A DNA stretch of 64,000 bases from an uncultured Bacteroidales bacterium (lineage in GTDB: Bacteria; Bacteroidota; Bacteroidia; Bacteroidales; UBA932), in contig CALVAG010000001.1 of NCBI GenBank assembly GCA_944325445.1, forward strand, positions 228,926-292,925, given 5' to 3'. Shown piece by piece: positions 46,445 to 54,396 of the stretch; the first letter of the stretch is position 1, and every line of letters starts with the position of its first letter. The notes under the pieces were generated by a model. The model searched no databases. It was not told the DNA's origin and saw only the letters and a list, made by a program, of their open reading frames with translations. The position numbers and the translations under genes were made by a program.

Positions 46445-48244
46445 ATGCAAAATATTAGGAACATAGCTATTATAGCCCATGTCGACCACGGTAAAACAAC
46501 ATTGGTAGACAGGATGATACAGCACGCAAAACTAATGCGTAATGCGGAAAAGATGGGCGAGCTCATTCTGGATAACAACGATCTGGAAAGAGAGAGAGGT
46601 ATCACTATCCTTGCAAAAAACGTAAGCGTCATATACAAGGATTGTAAAATAAATATCATAGATACTCCGGGACATGCCGATTTCGGAGGAGAGGTGGAGA
46701 GAGTCCTGAATATGGCCGACGGAGTCCTGCTGCTTGTCGATGCTTTCGAGGGAACTATGCCGCAGACGAGATTCGTGCTCCAAAAGGCGATAGAGATGGG
46801 CAAAAAGCCTGTCGTTGTCATAAATAAGGTGGACAAACTGAATTGCAGGCCGGATGAGGTGAACGAACAGGTTTTCGACCTTATGTTCTCTTTGAATGCG
46901 ACGGAGGAGCAGCTCGATTTTACAACGGTTTACGGAAGTGCAAAGCAGGGCTGGATGTCGAGGGACTGGAGAAAGCCGACCTCCGACATAACGCCGTTGC
47001 TCGATACTATTTTGAGCGAAATCCCGGCTCCGGAACATGAGCAGGGTACATGCCAGATGCTTATTTCCTCTCTGGAATATTCTCCCTATGTGGGCAGAAT
47101 TGCGATTGGCAGGGTAAAAAGGGGAGTATTGAAGGCGGGGCAGCCCATAACCCTTTGCAAAAGGGACGGGACATTCGAGAAAGCGAGAATAAAGGAGTTG
47201 ATGGTCTTCGACGGCTTGGGTAAAACGAAGGTGGATTCCGTGGAGAGCGGCGATATTTGCGCTGTCGTGGGCGTAGATGGCTTTGAAATAGGGGATACCA
47301 TTGCCGATTATGAGAATCCCGAGGCTTTGCCGCCTATCTCCGTAGATGAACCTACAATGAGCATGCTGTTTAGAATCAATGATTCTCCGTTTTTCGGCCG
47401 CGAAGGCAAATATGTCACTTCACGGCATCTTAAGGAGAGGCTGGAGAAAGAGCTGGAGAAAAATCTGGCGTTAAAGGTCAAGGAGGGGGCTACGGCGGAC
47501 TCTTTTGTAGTATCGGGAAGGGGCGTTCTGCATCTTTCTGTACTTATCGAAACCATGCGAAGAGAGGGATTCGAACTGCAGGTAGGGCAGCCCAAGGTTA
47601 TCGACAAAAATATAAACGGAGTAAGGTGCGAACCGATAGAGCATCTTACCGTAGATGTGCCTACCGAGATGGCCGGCAAGGTGATTGAAATAACAACCAG
47701 AAGGAAAGGGGCCCTGCTGCATATGGAGCAGCGCGAAGAGAGAACGCACCTGGATTTCGATATTCCTGCAAGGGGTATAATAGGTTTGAGAAGCAATTTG
47801 CTCACGGCAACGCAGGGAGAAGCGATTATCGCCCATAGATTCAAGGGATACGAACCGTATAAGGGGGAGATAGAGATGAGGACGAACGGCTCTCTTGTAG
47901 CGATAGAGACGGGGACAGCCGTTGCCTATGCAATGGATAAACTTCAGGATCGCGGAAGGTTCATAATTTTCCCCGGAGAGGAGATTTATGCGGGTGAGGT
48001 TGTCGGAGAGCATACGAGGGCAGGGGATTTGAATGTGAATATATGCAAGACAAAAAAACTCACCAATGTAAGGGCTGCCGGCAGCGATGAAAAGGTGATG
48101 CTGCCGCCTCCGTTGCAATTCTCTCTGGAGGAGATGCTTGAATATATACAGGATGACGAGCTCGTGGAGGTTACGCCTAAATCCATCCGCATAAGGAAAA
48201 TTTATCTCGACGAGACTGAGAGGAAAAGGCGGAAAAACAGTTGA
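46445..48244 (+). CDS. typA: Translational GTPase TypA/BipA
   Basis: 599 residues from the ATG at 46445; upstream in-frame ATGs would extend into guaA and lack family similarity. G1 is AHVDHGKTTLVDRM (9-22), G2 RGIT, G3 DTPGHADFGGEVERV and G4 NKVDK. The elongation-factor-like domains II, III, V and the BipA C-terminal domain are complete. BipA assists 50S assembly and stress adaptation. It is followed by the yceD-rpmF-plsX-fabH set after a separate promoter. Confidence 0.96.
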   Translation: MQNIRNIAIIAHVDHGKTTLVDRMIQHAKLMRNAEKMGELILDNNDLERERGITILAKNVSVIYKDCKINIIDTPGHADFGGEVERVLNMADGVLLLVDAFEGTMPQTRFVLQKAIEMGKKPVVVINKVDKLNCRPDEVNEQVFDLMFSLNATEEQLDFTTVYGSAKQGWMSRDWRKPTSDITPLLDTILSEIPAPEHEQGTCQMLISSLEYSPYVGRIAIGRVKRGVLKAGQPITLCKRDGTFEKARIKELMVFDGLGKTKVDSVESGDICAVVGVDGFEIGDTIADYENPEALPPISVDEPTMSMLFRINDSPFFGREGKYVTSRHLKERLEKELEKNLALKVKEGATADSFVVSGRGVLHLSVLIETMRREGFELQVGQPKVIDKNINGVRCEPIEHLTVDVPTEMAGKVIEITTRRKGALLHMEQREERTHLDFDIPARGIIGLRSNLLTATQGEAIIAHRFKGYEPYKGEIEMRTNGSLVAIETGTAVAYAMDKLQDRGRFIIFPGEEIYAGEVVGEHTRAGDLNVNICKTKKLTNVRAAGSDEKVMLPPPLQFSLEEMLEYIQDDELVEVTPKSIRIRKIYLDETERKRRKNS

Positions 48245-48252
48245 GGTAAAAA

Positions 48253-48285
48253 TTTGATTTTTGCACGATATTGACTATCTTTGCA
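48253..48285 (+). promoter_or_regulatory. Promoter of yceD-rpmF-plsX-fabH
   Basis: TTTG (48253-48256), a 19-base spacer and TATCTTTG (48276-48283) followed by CA form a complete Bacteroidota promoter, 33 bases before the ATG at 48317. Confidence 0.7.
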
Positions 48286-48316
48286 CGCTCTATCGGTCTT
48301 TTAACAGATATAGGCT

Positions 48317-48856
48317 ATGTATAATGCTCAAAATAATGAGTTTATAATAGGAATCAAAGGGCTGTCGCAGGGAAAACATACATTCGGATTCCATGTCGGC
48401 AAATCGCTTTTTGAGGATTTTGGCAATAGCCAGATATTGGACGCCGATATAGACGTAAAGATAGAGATTGATAAGGAAGGGAGGAGAATGACGCTTGCCG
48501 ATTATTCCGAAGGGTATGTGGTTGTGGAGTGCGACAGATGTTTGGATGAGTTGAAACTGCCTGTATCCTTTAAGGCCGATGTCGAAGTGGTGTTCGGCCA
48601 GGAGGGGGCGGGAAGTTCCGACGACGAATTTTTAGTGGCGGATCCTGCAGACGGCGAGTTGGATGTTACACAGTTCGTTTATGATTATATCTGTCTGAAC
48701 CTTCCGATAAAGAGAGTGCACAATGACGGGGAGTGCAACAGCCAGATGCTGGCAAGATTGCAGAAGGCGAGCGAACCGGGGACGGAAGATATGTCTGCAG
48801 CCAATTCTCCGTTTAAGGACTTGGACAAATTATTGAATAAAGAGAATAACAATTAA
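48317..48856 (+). CDS. YceD/DUF177 family protein
   Basis: 179 residues. The central Cys pair CDRCLDEL near residues 75-82 and the acidic strand VTQFVYDYICLNLPIKRVHNDG (from about 135) match DUF177, a family linked to 23S rRNA accumulation. The location just upstream of rpmF is the classic arrangement for this family. It begins the four-gene ribosome/fatty-acid transcript. Confidence 0.88.
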   Translation: MYNAQNNEFIIGIKGLSQGKHTFGFHVGKSLFEDFGNSQILDADIDVKIEIDKEGRRMTLADYSEGYVVVECDRCLDELKLPVSFKADVEVVFGQEGAGSSDDEFLVADPADGELDVTQFVYDYICLNLPIKRVHNDGECNSQMLARLQKASEPGTEDMSAANSPFKDLDKLLNKENNN

Positions 48857-48870
48857 AAAATAGTAAAGAG

Positions 48871-49053
48871 ATGGCACATCCGAAGCATAAACTTTCAAAA
48901 CAGCGTAGAGACAAGCGTAGAACACATGACAAGGCAGTTGTTCCCACATTGGCCACTTGCTCTAATTGCGGAGCGACAGTAATGTATCACCACGTTTGCC
49001 CCGAATGCGGTTATTATCGCGGACGTTTAATCGTTGACAAGAGCAACGCCTGA
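48871..49053 (+). CDS. rpmF: 50S ribosomal protein L32
   Basis: 60 residues. AHPKHKLSKQRRDKRRTHDK and a zinc ribbon with two CxxC pairs (CSNCG and CPECG) identify L32. It sits between yceD and plsX, with 14- and 2-base gaps. Confidence 0.97.
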   Translation: MAHPKHKLSKQRRDKRRTHDKAVVPTLATCSNCGATVMYHHVCPECGYYRGRLIVDKSNA

Positions 49054-49055
49054 TA

Positions 49056-50024
49056 ATGACCAGACTCGGAATAGATGCCATGGGCGGGGATTTTGCCCCC
49101 GAAAATGTAATATTGGGGGCGACGGATGCTTTGCCCTGCATAGACTCCGAGACTGAATTGGTTCTGATTGGCGACAGAGAACGCATTACCGAAGTTTGCC
49201 GGCATTACGGTGTAGACTCCGGTAATTTTGTTATTGCAGATGCCGCACAGAAGATAGAAATGGGTGAGCACCCGGTAAATGCTTACATGAAAAAGAGAAA
49301 TTCGAGCATTAATGTCGGGTTCCGTTATTTGAAAGAGAAAGAGATAGACGCTTTTGCCAGTGCAGGCAATACCGGGGCGATGCTTGTAGGCTCGGTTGAA
49401 ACCATAGGGGCGCTTCCGGGAATTATAAGGCCCTGCATTTCGGCGCTGGTCCCGCTTTTCAACGGACAGAACATGCTCATTCTCGATGTCGGGCTCAATA
49501 CGGACGCAAAGCCGGAGATGCTTTGCCAGTTTGCGATATTGGGAACTTTGTATGCAAAGACCATAATGGGGATAGAGAGGCCGAGAGTCGCTCTTTTAAA
49601 TATAGGTGCAGAGCCCGAAAAAGGCAACGACACTACCGTCAAGGCTTATGAAATGATTAGCCGTATGGGCGAATATTTCGATTTTGTGGGCAATATGGAG
49701 GCAAATGCGCTTTTCAACGGCGGTATTGCAGATGTGCTCGTTACGGAGGGGTTTGTCGGCAACGTCTGTTTAAAACAGAGCGAAGGAATGTATGAACTTA
49801 TCGCGAGATTGGGTGTTACACATCCCTTTTTCAAGAGGTTCAACTATGAATTTTATGGAGGGACACCGGTTTTGGGCATTGCCGCTCCCGTTGTGATAGG
49901 ACATGGGGTTTCTACGCCTGTCGCAATAAAAAATATGATATTGGAGACTGAAAAGGTTGTAAAATGCAATCTTGTCGGAAAATTGAAAAATGCCCTCGAT
50001 GAGGAGAAGAATAAAGTTGAGTAA
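49056..50024 (+). CDS. plsX: Phosphate acyltransferase PlsX
   Basis: 322 residues. GIDAMGGDFAPENVI at the N terminus and later blocks (SAGNTGAML, DVGLNTDAKPEML, LLNIGAEPEKGND, VTEGFVGNVCLKQSEGM) are characteristic. It makes acyl-phosphate from acyl-ACP for phospholipid synthesis. It starts 2 bases after rpmF, and fabH follows after 18 bases. Confidence 0.97.
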   Translation: MTRLGIDAMGGDFAPENVILGATDALPCIDSETELVLIGDRERITEVCRHYGVDSGNFVIADAAQKIEMGEHPVNAYMKKRNSSINVGFRYLKEKEIDAFASAGNTGAMLVGSVETIGALPGIIRPCISALVPLFNGQNMLILDVGLNTDAKPEMLCQFAILGTLYAKTIMGIERPRVALLNIGAEPEKGNDTTVKAYEMISRMGEYFDFVGNMEANALFNGGIADVLVTEGFVGNVCLKQSEGMYELIARLGVTHPFFKRFNYEFYGGTPVLGIAAPVVIGHGVSTPVAIKNMILETEKVVKCNLVGKLKNALDEEKNKVE

Positions 50025-50042
50025 TTTCTATATTGACAGAAT

Positions 50043-51035
50043 ATGAGTGATAAAAGAGCGATAATTACAGGAATCGAGGCATATTTGCCCGATTATGTAT
50101 TGACAAACGATGAGCTCTCCACAATGGTGGATACATCTGACGAGTGGATAATGAGCAGGGTCGGAATCAAAACCCGCAGGATATTGAAAGAAGATGGTCT
50201 TGGAACTTCATATATGGGTGAGGCTGCGGTTAAAAAATTGCTGGAGTCTACCGGAACCAGACCCGAAGAGATAGATATGCTCGTATGTGCTACCGTTACA
50301 CCGGATATGCTCTTTCCGGCAACTGCAAATATAATATGCGACAAATGCGGAATCCTGAATGCGTGGGGATATGATATAAATGCAGGGTGCAGCGGTTTTA
50401 TATTCAGTTTTGAAACAGTACGTACATTTATAGAATCGGGACGCTTTAAAAAGGTGGTGCTTGTCTGCGGCGAACGCATGAGCGGCATAGTGGATTATAC
50501 GGACAGAACGACCTGCCCGCTTTTCGGAGACGGAGCTGTCGCATTGCTCATAGAACCCACAGATGATCTTACTCTCGGTTTCCAGGACTCTATTCTGCAT
50601 GTAGACGGCGTGGGGCGCCATTATCTGTATATGACGGCCGGAGGTTCGATGTACCCGGCAACGGAGGAGACTGTAAAGAACCGCAAGCATTTCGTCCATC
50701 AGGACGGGCAGCATGTCTTCAAGTATGCAGTTTCGCATATGGCGGATGTCTCTGCGGAAATGATGGAGAGACATAACCTGAAGGCGGAGGATATCGCATA
50801 TCTGATTCCCCACCAGGCGAATCTCAGAATCATAGATGCGACCGGCAGAAGGATGGGGCTTACACCTGAAAAGATTCTGATTGACATAGAAAAGTTCGGT
50901 AACACTGCAGGAACCTCTATTCCTCTTGCCCTGTGGGATTTCAAAGATAAGTTCAAGAAGGGTGACACTCTCATTTTCTCCGCGTTCGGCGCCGGATTTA
51001 CATGGGGGTCCATATTGTACAGATGGGCATATTAG
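50043..51035 (+). CDS. fabH: Beta-ketoacyl-ACP synthase III
   Basis: 330 residues. The catalytic triad is visible: Cys in NAGCSGFIFSFE, His in YLIPHQANLRI and Asn in FGNTAGTSIPLAL. It condenses an acyl-CoA primer with malonyl-ACP to start fatty-acid synthesis; Bacteroidota enzymes often accept branched primers, which cannot be judged here. It is the last gene of the yceD-rpmF-plsX unit. Confidence 0.96.
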   Translation: MSDKRAIITGIEAYLPDYVLTNDELSTMVDTSDEWIMSRVGIKTRRILKEDGLGTSYMGEAAVKKLLESTGTRPEEIDMLVCATVTPDMLFPATANIICDKCGILNAWGYDINAGCSGFIFSFETVRTFIESGRFKKVVLVCGERMSGIVDYTDRTTCPLFGDGAVALLIEPTDDLTLGFQDSILHVDGVGRHYLYMTAGGSMYPATEETVKNRKHFVHQDGQHVFKYAVSHMADVSAEMMERHNLKAEDIAYLIPHQANLRIIDATGRRMGLTPEKILIDIEKFGNTAGTSIPLALWDFKDKFKKGDTLIFSAFGAGFTWGSILYRWAY

Positions 51036-51042
51036 ATTAAAC

Positions 51043-51075
51043 TTTGAACTGACAAGAAAAAATTATATTTTTGCA
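51043..51075 (+). promoter_or_regulatory. Promoter of tRNA-Arg(CCT)
   Basis: TTTG (51043-51046), a 19-base spacer and TATTTTTG (51066-51073) plus CA, 12 bases before the tRNA. The -33 element begins just after the fabH stop. Confidence 0.7.
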
Positions 51076-51085
51076 ACTCGGTTGC

Positions 51086-51157
51086 GGCCCCATAGTTCAA
51101 GGGATAGAACGGAAGTTTCCTAAACTTTAAATGCAGGTTCGAGTCCTGCTGGGGCTA
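51086..51157 (+). tRNA. tRNA-Arg (anticodon CCT)
   Basis: Acceptor GGCCCCA pairs with TGGGGCT (first pair G-U). The D arm is GTTC/GAAC, the anticodon stem GAAGT/ACTTT with loop TTCCTAA, and the T arm GCAGG-TTCGAGT-CCTGC. The CCA end is not encoded. It reads AGG codons. Confidence 0.93.
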
Positions 51158-51162
51158 CAAGA

Positions 51163-51193
51163 GAAAAAGCGGCATCTTACGGGGCCGCTTTTC
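51163..51193 (+). terminator. Terminator of tRNA-Arg(CCT)
   Basis: A stem of about 9-11 bp (51163-51173 with 51184-51193, core aaaagcggc/gccgctttt) with a 10-base loop and a T run. It may also serve the convergent GNAT gene. Confidence 0.75.
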
Positions 51194-51217
51194 TTGTTTA
51201 AATCTCATTTCAAACGG

Positions 51218-51790
51218 TTAGAACTCTGGCATTATCGCCTTGTATTCCGGATAGAACCTGTCGTAGACCCCCTGACTTATGTGAGACGGATAGCTCATTA
51301 TAAGCAGCTCCAAAGGTGCCTCTCCTTTATGGAACGGAGGCTGGAAATGCTTTATGTCATTCATTACAAAGCCATGGCGCAGGTAAAACTGCTCTCTCCG
51401 TTTCTTTAGAGGGTCGGTCGGAATTTCGATTTCGAGAATAAGCGGTTTTCCTGTGGCCAGACTTTTCTCTTTCAGGAACTCGATGGCCGCTCCTCCTATG
51501 TCTTTGCCTCTTAAAGAATCATCTATCGCAAGATGTTCTCCGAAAAGAACACCCCCGAACTCCCAAAAGGTTATGAACCCCACTATGCCGCTTTTCCTTA
51601 GTGAAATTGAACTGTCGGAAATTGCATAAAAATAGAAATTCCCATACTCTTTGAATACTCTTTCCTGCTCATCAGCGGAACGTTGTTCTTCAATGGGGAA
51701 ACTATTCTCGTATATCTCCCTGCAATCTTTAAAGAGCGGCTCCTGTGTATCGGTGATTCTGATATATTCCCTTAATTGTAACTCTCCCAT
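51218..51790 (-). CDS. GNAT-family N-acetyltransferase
   Basis: 190 residues from the ATG at 51790; 11 more residues upstream are open but overlap the small membrane-protein gene more deeply. Acetyl-CoA-binding pattern is visible in FGEHLAIDDSLRGKDIGGAAIEFL (motif A, split R-G-K-D-I-G-G). EIEIPTD and FYLRHGFVMN complete the GNAT fold. The substrate is unknown. Its start overlaps the stop of the 56-residue gene by 19 bases, so translation is probably coupled. Confidence 0.82.
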   Translation of the reverse strand: MGELQLREYIRITDTQEPLFKDCREIYENSFPIEEQRSADEQERVFKEYGNFYFYAISDSSISLRKSGIVGFITFWEFGGVLFGEHLAIDDSLRGKDIGGAAIEFLKEKSLATGKPLILEIEIPTDPLKKRREQFYLRHGFVMNDIKHFQPPFHKGEAPLELLIMSYPSHISQGVYDRFYPEYKAIMPEF

Positions 51791-51942
51791 CCTTTGTTGA
51801 ACGATTCTACTATATAATCCCAATTGGCGGCAAAAGTATAAATTAAATAGAGAATTGCAAAAAGCGCGATTATGGCAAGGGTGCGTTTGACAACACTTTT
51901 GACATCGGCTTTTTTCCGTGCGGTTTCTTTTTTCTGTCTCAT
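51772..51942 (-). CDS. Small single-pass membrane protein, 56 residues
   Basis: Open frame from ATG at 51942 to TAA at 51772. A strongly basic N terminus (MRQKKETARKKADVKS) precedes one hydrophobic helix (about 21-38, TLAIIALFAILYLIYTFAA), then a polar tail with three aromatic residues (WDYIVESFNKGWESYN). The layout predicts cytoplasmic N terminus and periplasmic C terminus. It starts the unit with the GNAT gene and is divergent from hydF. Not recognised; it could be a regulator or assembly factor. Confidence 0.6.
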   Translation of the reverse strand: MRQKKETARKKADVKSVVKRTLAIIALFAILYLIYTFAANWDYIVESFNKGWESYN

Positions 51943-52081
51943 GTCCGGTGTTTTATTAAATGAATTCGTTTTGCGCGAATTTATGCGTGAGACCGATGCC
52001 GGTACCGGTAAAAAGATAAAAAAGTAACCATTTTGAAATTTTGAAAAAAATGGATAAGTTTACACTATAATCGTTTGAAAA
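51943..52081. other. Intergenic region between small membrane protein and hydF
   Basis: 139 bases with no gene. It holds a perfect 10-base palindrome, ccggtaccgg, at 51999-52008, and an imperfect attcg/cgaat repeat near 51963-51980. I see no clean TAnnTTTG core on either strand, so the control of hydF-hydE is not visible. Confidence 0.3.
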
Positions 52082-53317
52082 ATGGTGAAAAATATTGGAG
52101 TATTCGGACGGAGAAACGTCGGAAAAAGTTCTTTCGTAAATACATTTGCCGGTCAGGATGTCTCTATCGTCTCTCCTGTGGCGGGAACTACGACCGATCC
52201 GGTCCGCAAGCGTATCGAAATATCCGGAGTAGGCATCTGCAATATCATAGATACCGCAGGAATGGATGATCTGGGGGAGATAGGGAATTTGAGAATGGAA
52301 AAGAGCAGGGCGGTAATGGACAGGGTGGATCTGGCCATATTGCTCTTTTCGGAGAATATTTTCGGAAAGACGGAACTGCAGCTGCTTGAATATTTCAAAG
52401 GAAAGGGCATACCTGTCCTGCTTCTTCACAACAAGTCCGACATCATGCCTCTCGATGATTCGCTGGCCCAGGAATTGAACGGCAAGTTCTCTGCCGATGT
52501 GCTCGAATATTCCTGCAACTTAAGTAAAGAGGAGACGGAAGAGGAGCAGTCGGCCGTTGCCGCCATGTTGCTGAAACTCTTTTCGGCGGCGGACAAATAT
52601 GCGGAAAAGCCTATTCTGGACGGCTTTGTAAAGAAAAACGATATAATAGTGCTGGTTTGTCCCATTGATTCGCAGGCTCCGGCAAAGAGGCTTATATTGC
52701 CTCAGGTCATGGCAATAAGGGATATATTGGACAACGGGGGAGAGGCTGTGGTTTTACAGCCGTCACAACTGCCTGATTTTATGAATAAGGCGGAGATGTC
52801 CGACGGCGGCTTGAATGTAAAACTGGTCGTGACGGATTCCCAGGTTTTTGCAGAGGTGAACAAAATGCTCCCGAAGCATATCCCCCTTACAAGCTTCAGT
52901 ATTCTAATGGCCAGGGCCAAAGGCCCGTTCGAGATTTATCTCGACGGGTTGAAATCCATTGACAACCTTAAATCCGGAGACAGGGTTCTTATTTTGGAAT
53001 CATGTACGCATCACACGACATGTGAAGATATAGGGCGTGTGAAAATTCCGGGTAAGCTGCAGCGTTATCTTGCGCAAAAAAACGGAAATGATGATTTTTT
53101 TCTTGAATTCGATTTTGTAGCCGGGCTGGACAATATGAATCTGGACATGGAGTATAAACTCGCCATTCAGTGCGGCGGCTGCATGGTTACCAAACGGGAA
53201 CTGGTAAACAGGATAGAAAAGCTGACGGAGCGCTCTGTCCCTGTTACCAATTACGGCATGACTTTGGCCTATTTGAACGGAATTATGGAGAGAGTGTGCT
53301 ATGAGCCGCAAAGGTAA
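52082..53317 (+). CDS. hydF: [FeFe]-hydrogenase maturation GTPase HydF
   Basis: 411 residues. The N-terminal Era-like GTPase domain has GRRNVGKSSFVN (9-20), T-rich switch I, DTAGMDD and NKSD. The cluster-binding part shows C308-T-H310 and C364-G-G-C367, the CxH...CxxC pattern of HydF. The residue before the final CxxC is Gln363 where many HydF proteins have His. HydF is the scaffold that delivers the diiron subcluster to hydrogenase. hydE overlaps its end by 17 bases; hydG is not in the window. Confidence 0.93.
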   Translation: MVKNIGVFGRRNVGKSSFVNTFAGQDVSIVSPVAGTTTDPVRKRIEISGVGICNIIDTAGMDDLGEIGNLRMEKSRAVMDRVDLAILLFSENIFGKTELQLLEYFKGKGIPVLLLHNKSDIMPLDDSLAQELNGKFSADVLEYSCNLSKEETEEEQSAVAAMLLKLFSAADKYAEKPILDGFVKKNDIIVLVCPIDSQAPAKRLILPQVMAIRDILDNGGEAVVLQPSQLPDFMNKAEMSDGGLNVKLVVTDSQVFAEVNKMLPKHIPLTSFSILMARAKGPFEIYLDGLKSIDNLKSGDRVLILESCTHHTTCEDIGRVKIPGKLQRYLAQKNGNDDFFLEFDFVAGLDNMNLDMEYKLAIQCGGCMVTKRELVNRIEKLTERSVPVTNYGMTLAYLNGIMERVCYEPQR

Positions 53318-54329
53318 CGGAACAGTTTATCTGAGGGGGCTTATAGAGCTTTCCAATATCTGCAGAAAAGATTGTCTCTATTGCGGCATAAGATGTTCGA
53401 ACAGCAAGGTCGTACGCTACGACTTATCCGACATGGAGGTTCTGGATCTTGCGCAGTATGCCCTTGACAACGGTTATGGCTCGGTCGTGTTGCAGGCCGG
53501 CGAGAGATGCTCCGCGGATTATGTGGAGAGAATATCCAAACTGGTGTACAATATAAAGGCAATCAAGGCAAAAGCGGCTGTAAATGCCTTGCCTTTGGGA
53601 ATAACCCTTTCGTTGGGCGAACAGACACGTGAGGTCTACAGGGAGTGGAAAGATTGCGGCGCCGACAGGTATCTGCTGCGCATAGAGGCTTCCAATCCGC
53701 GACTGTACAACAAAATACACCCTTCCGACACCCCGTCGCAGAGAAAAATGCATTCTTACCAAACGCGGCTGGAGGCTCTGCAGAATCTTAAATCCTTGGG
53801 ATATATAACGGGAAGCGGTGTCATGATAGGCCTGCCGTATCAGACGGTAAGGAATCTCGAGGAGGATCTGGATTTTTTGGAGTCGTTCGACATAGATATG
53901 GTCGGAATGGGGCCCTACATTCCCCATAGGGATACCCCGCTCGGGCAACTTGCCCTGGGATCCCCTCCCGAGGGAATCCCCCGCGATGACGGCGATTTCG
54001 CGGGTTTCTCGAAAGAGCAGCGTCTCGAACTTTCGTTATGGATGATAAGAAAACTGAGAGCCCGTATGCCGGATATCAATATTGCGGCGGCAACGGCATT
54101 GGATGTATTGGATGCGGATGGCAAGGCGAAAGCGGTGCTTGCCGGAGCCAATGTCATAATGCCCAATATTACAACTGTCGAGATGAGAAAGAATTACCAG
54201 TTATATGAGGGAAAATCCGGCGTAAAGGACGATGCCGAATCCACGAAGTTGAAACTGGAACGTCAAATGGATGCCATAGGGGTAAAAATAGGGTGGTTCG
54301 ATATAGGAAATCCGGGAAAATTTTTGTAG
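53301..54329 (+). CDS. hydE: [FeFe]-hydrogenase H-cluster radical SAM maturase HydE
   Basis: 342 residues. The radical SAM motif is C21-x3-C25-x2-C28 in CRKDCLYCGI. LQAGERC, LLRIEASNPRLYNKIHP and VGMGPYIPHRDTPLG are HydE blocks. It builds the organometallic precursor of the H-cluster with HydG and HydF. Overlap with hydF implies coupled expression. It overlaps the -7 core of the next gene at its stop codon. Confidence 0.93.
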   Translation: MSRKGNGTVYLRGLIELSNICRKDCLYCGIRCSNSKVVRYDLSDMEVLDLAQYALDNGYGSVVLQAGERCSADYVERISKLVYNIKAIKAKAAVNALPLGITLSLGEQTREVYREWKDCGADRYLLRIEASNPRLYNKIHPSDTPSQRKMHSYQTRLEALQNLKSLGYITGSGVMIGLPYQTVRNLEEDLDFLESFDIDMVGMGPYIPHRDTPLGQLALGSPPEGIPRDDGDFAGFSKEQRLELSLWMIRKLRARMPDINIAAATALDVLDADGKAKAVLAGANVIMPNITTVEMRKNYQLYEGKSGVKDDAESTKLKLERQMDAIGVKIGWFDIGNPGKFL

Positions 54330-54336
54330 ATTTGCA
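54327..54336 (+). promoter_or_regulatory. -7 promoter core for ppdK
   Basis: TAGATTTGCA begins on the stop codon of hydE and lies 61 bases before the ATG at 54397. No -33 TTG is apparent. Confidence 0.45.
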
Positions 54337-54396
54337 AACCTCGAGCAAAAAAACAGTTGAAAATTAATCATTAACCAAAATATTAAAAACCATTTT

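Noticed and set aside
48871..51035. rpmF-plsX-fabH as unusual gene mix
   Set aside because: This order with yceD is widespread across bacteria and needs no special explanation.
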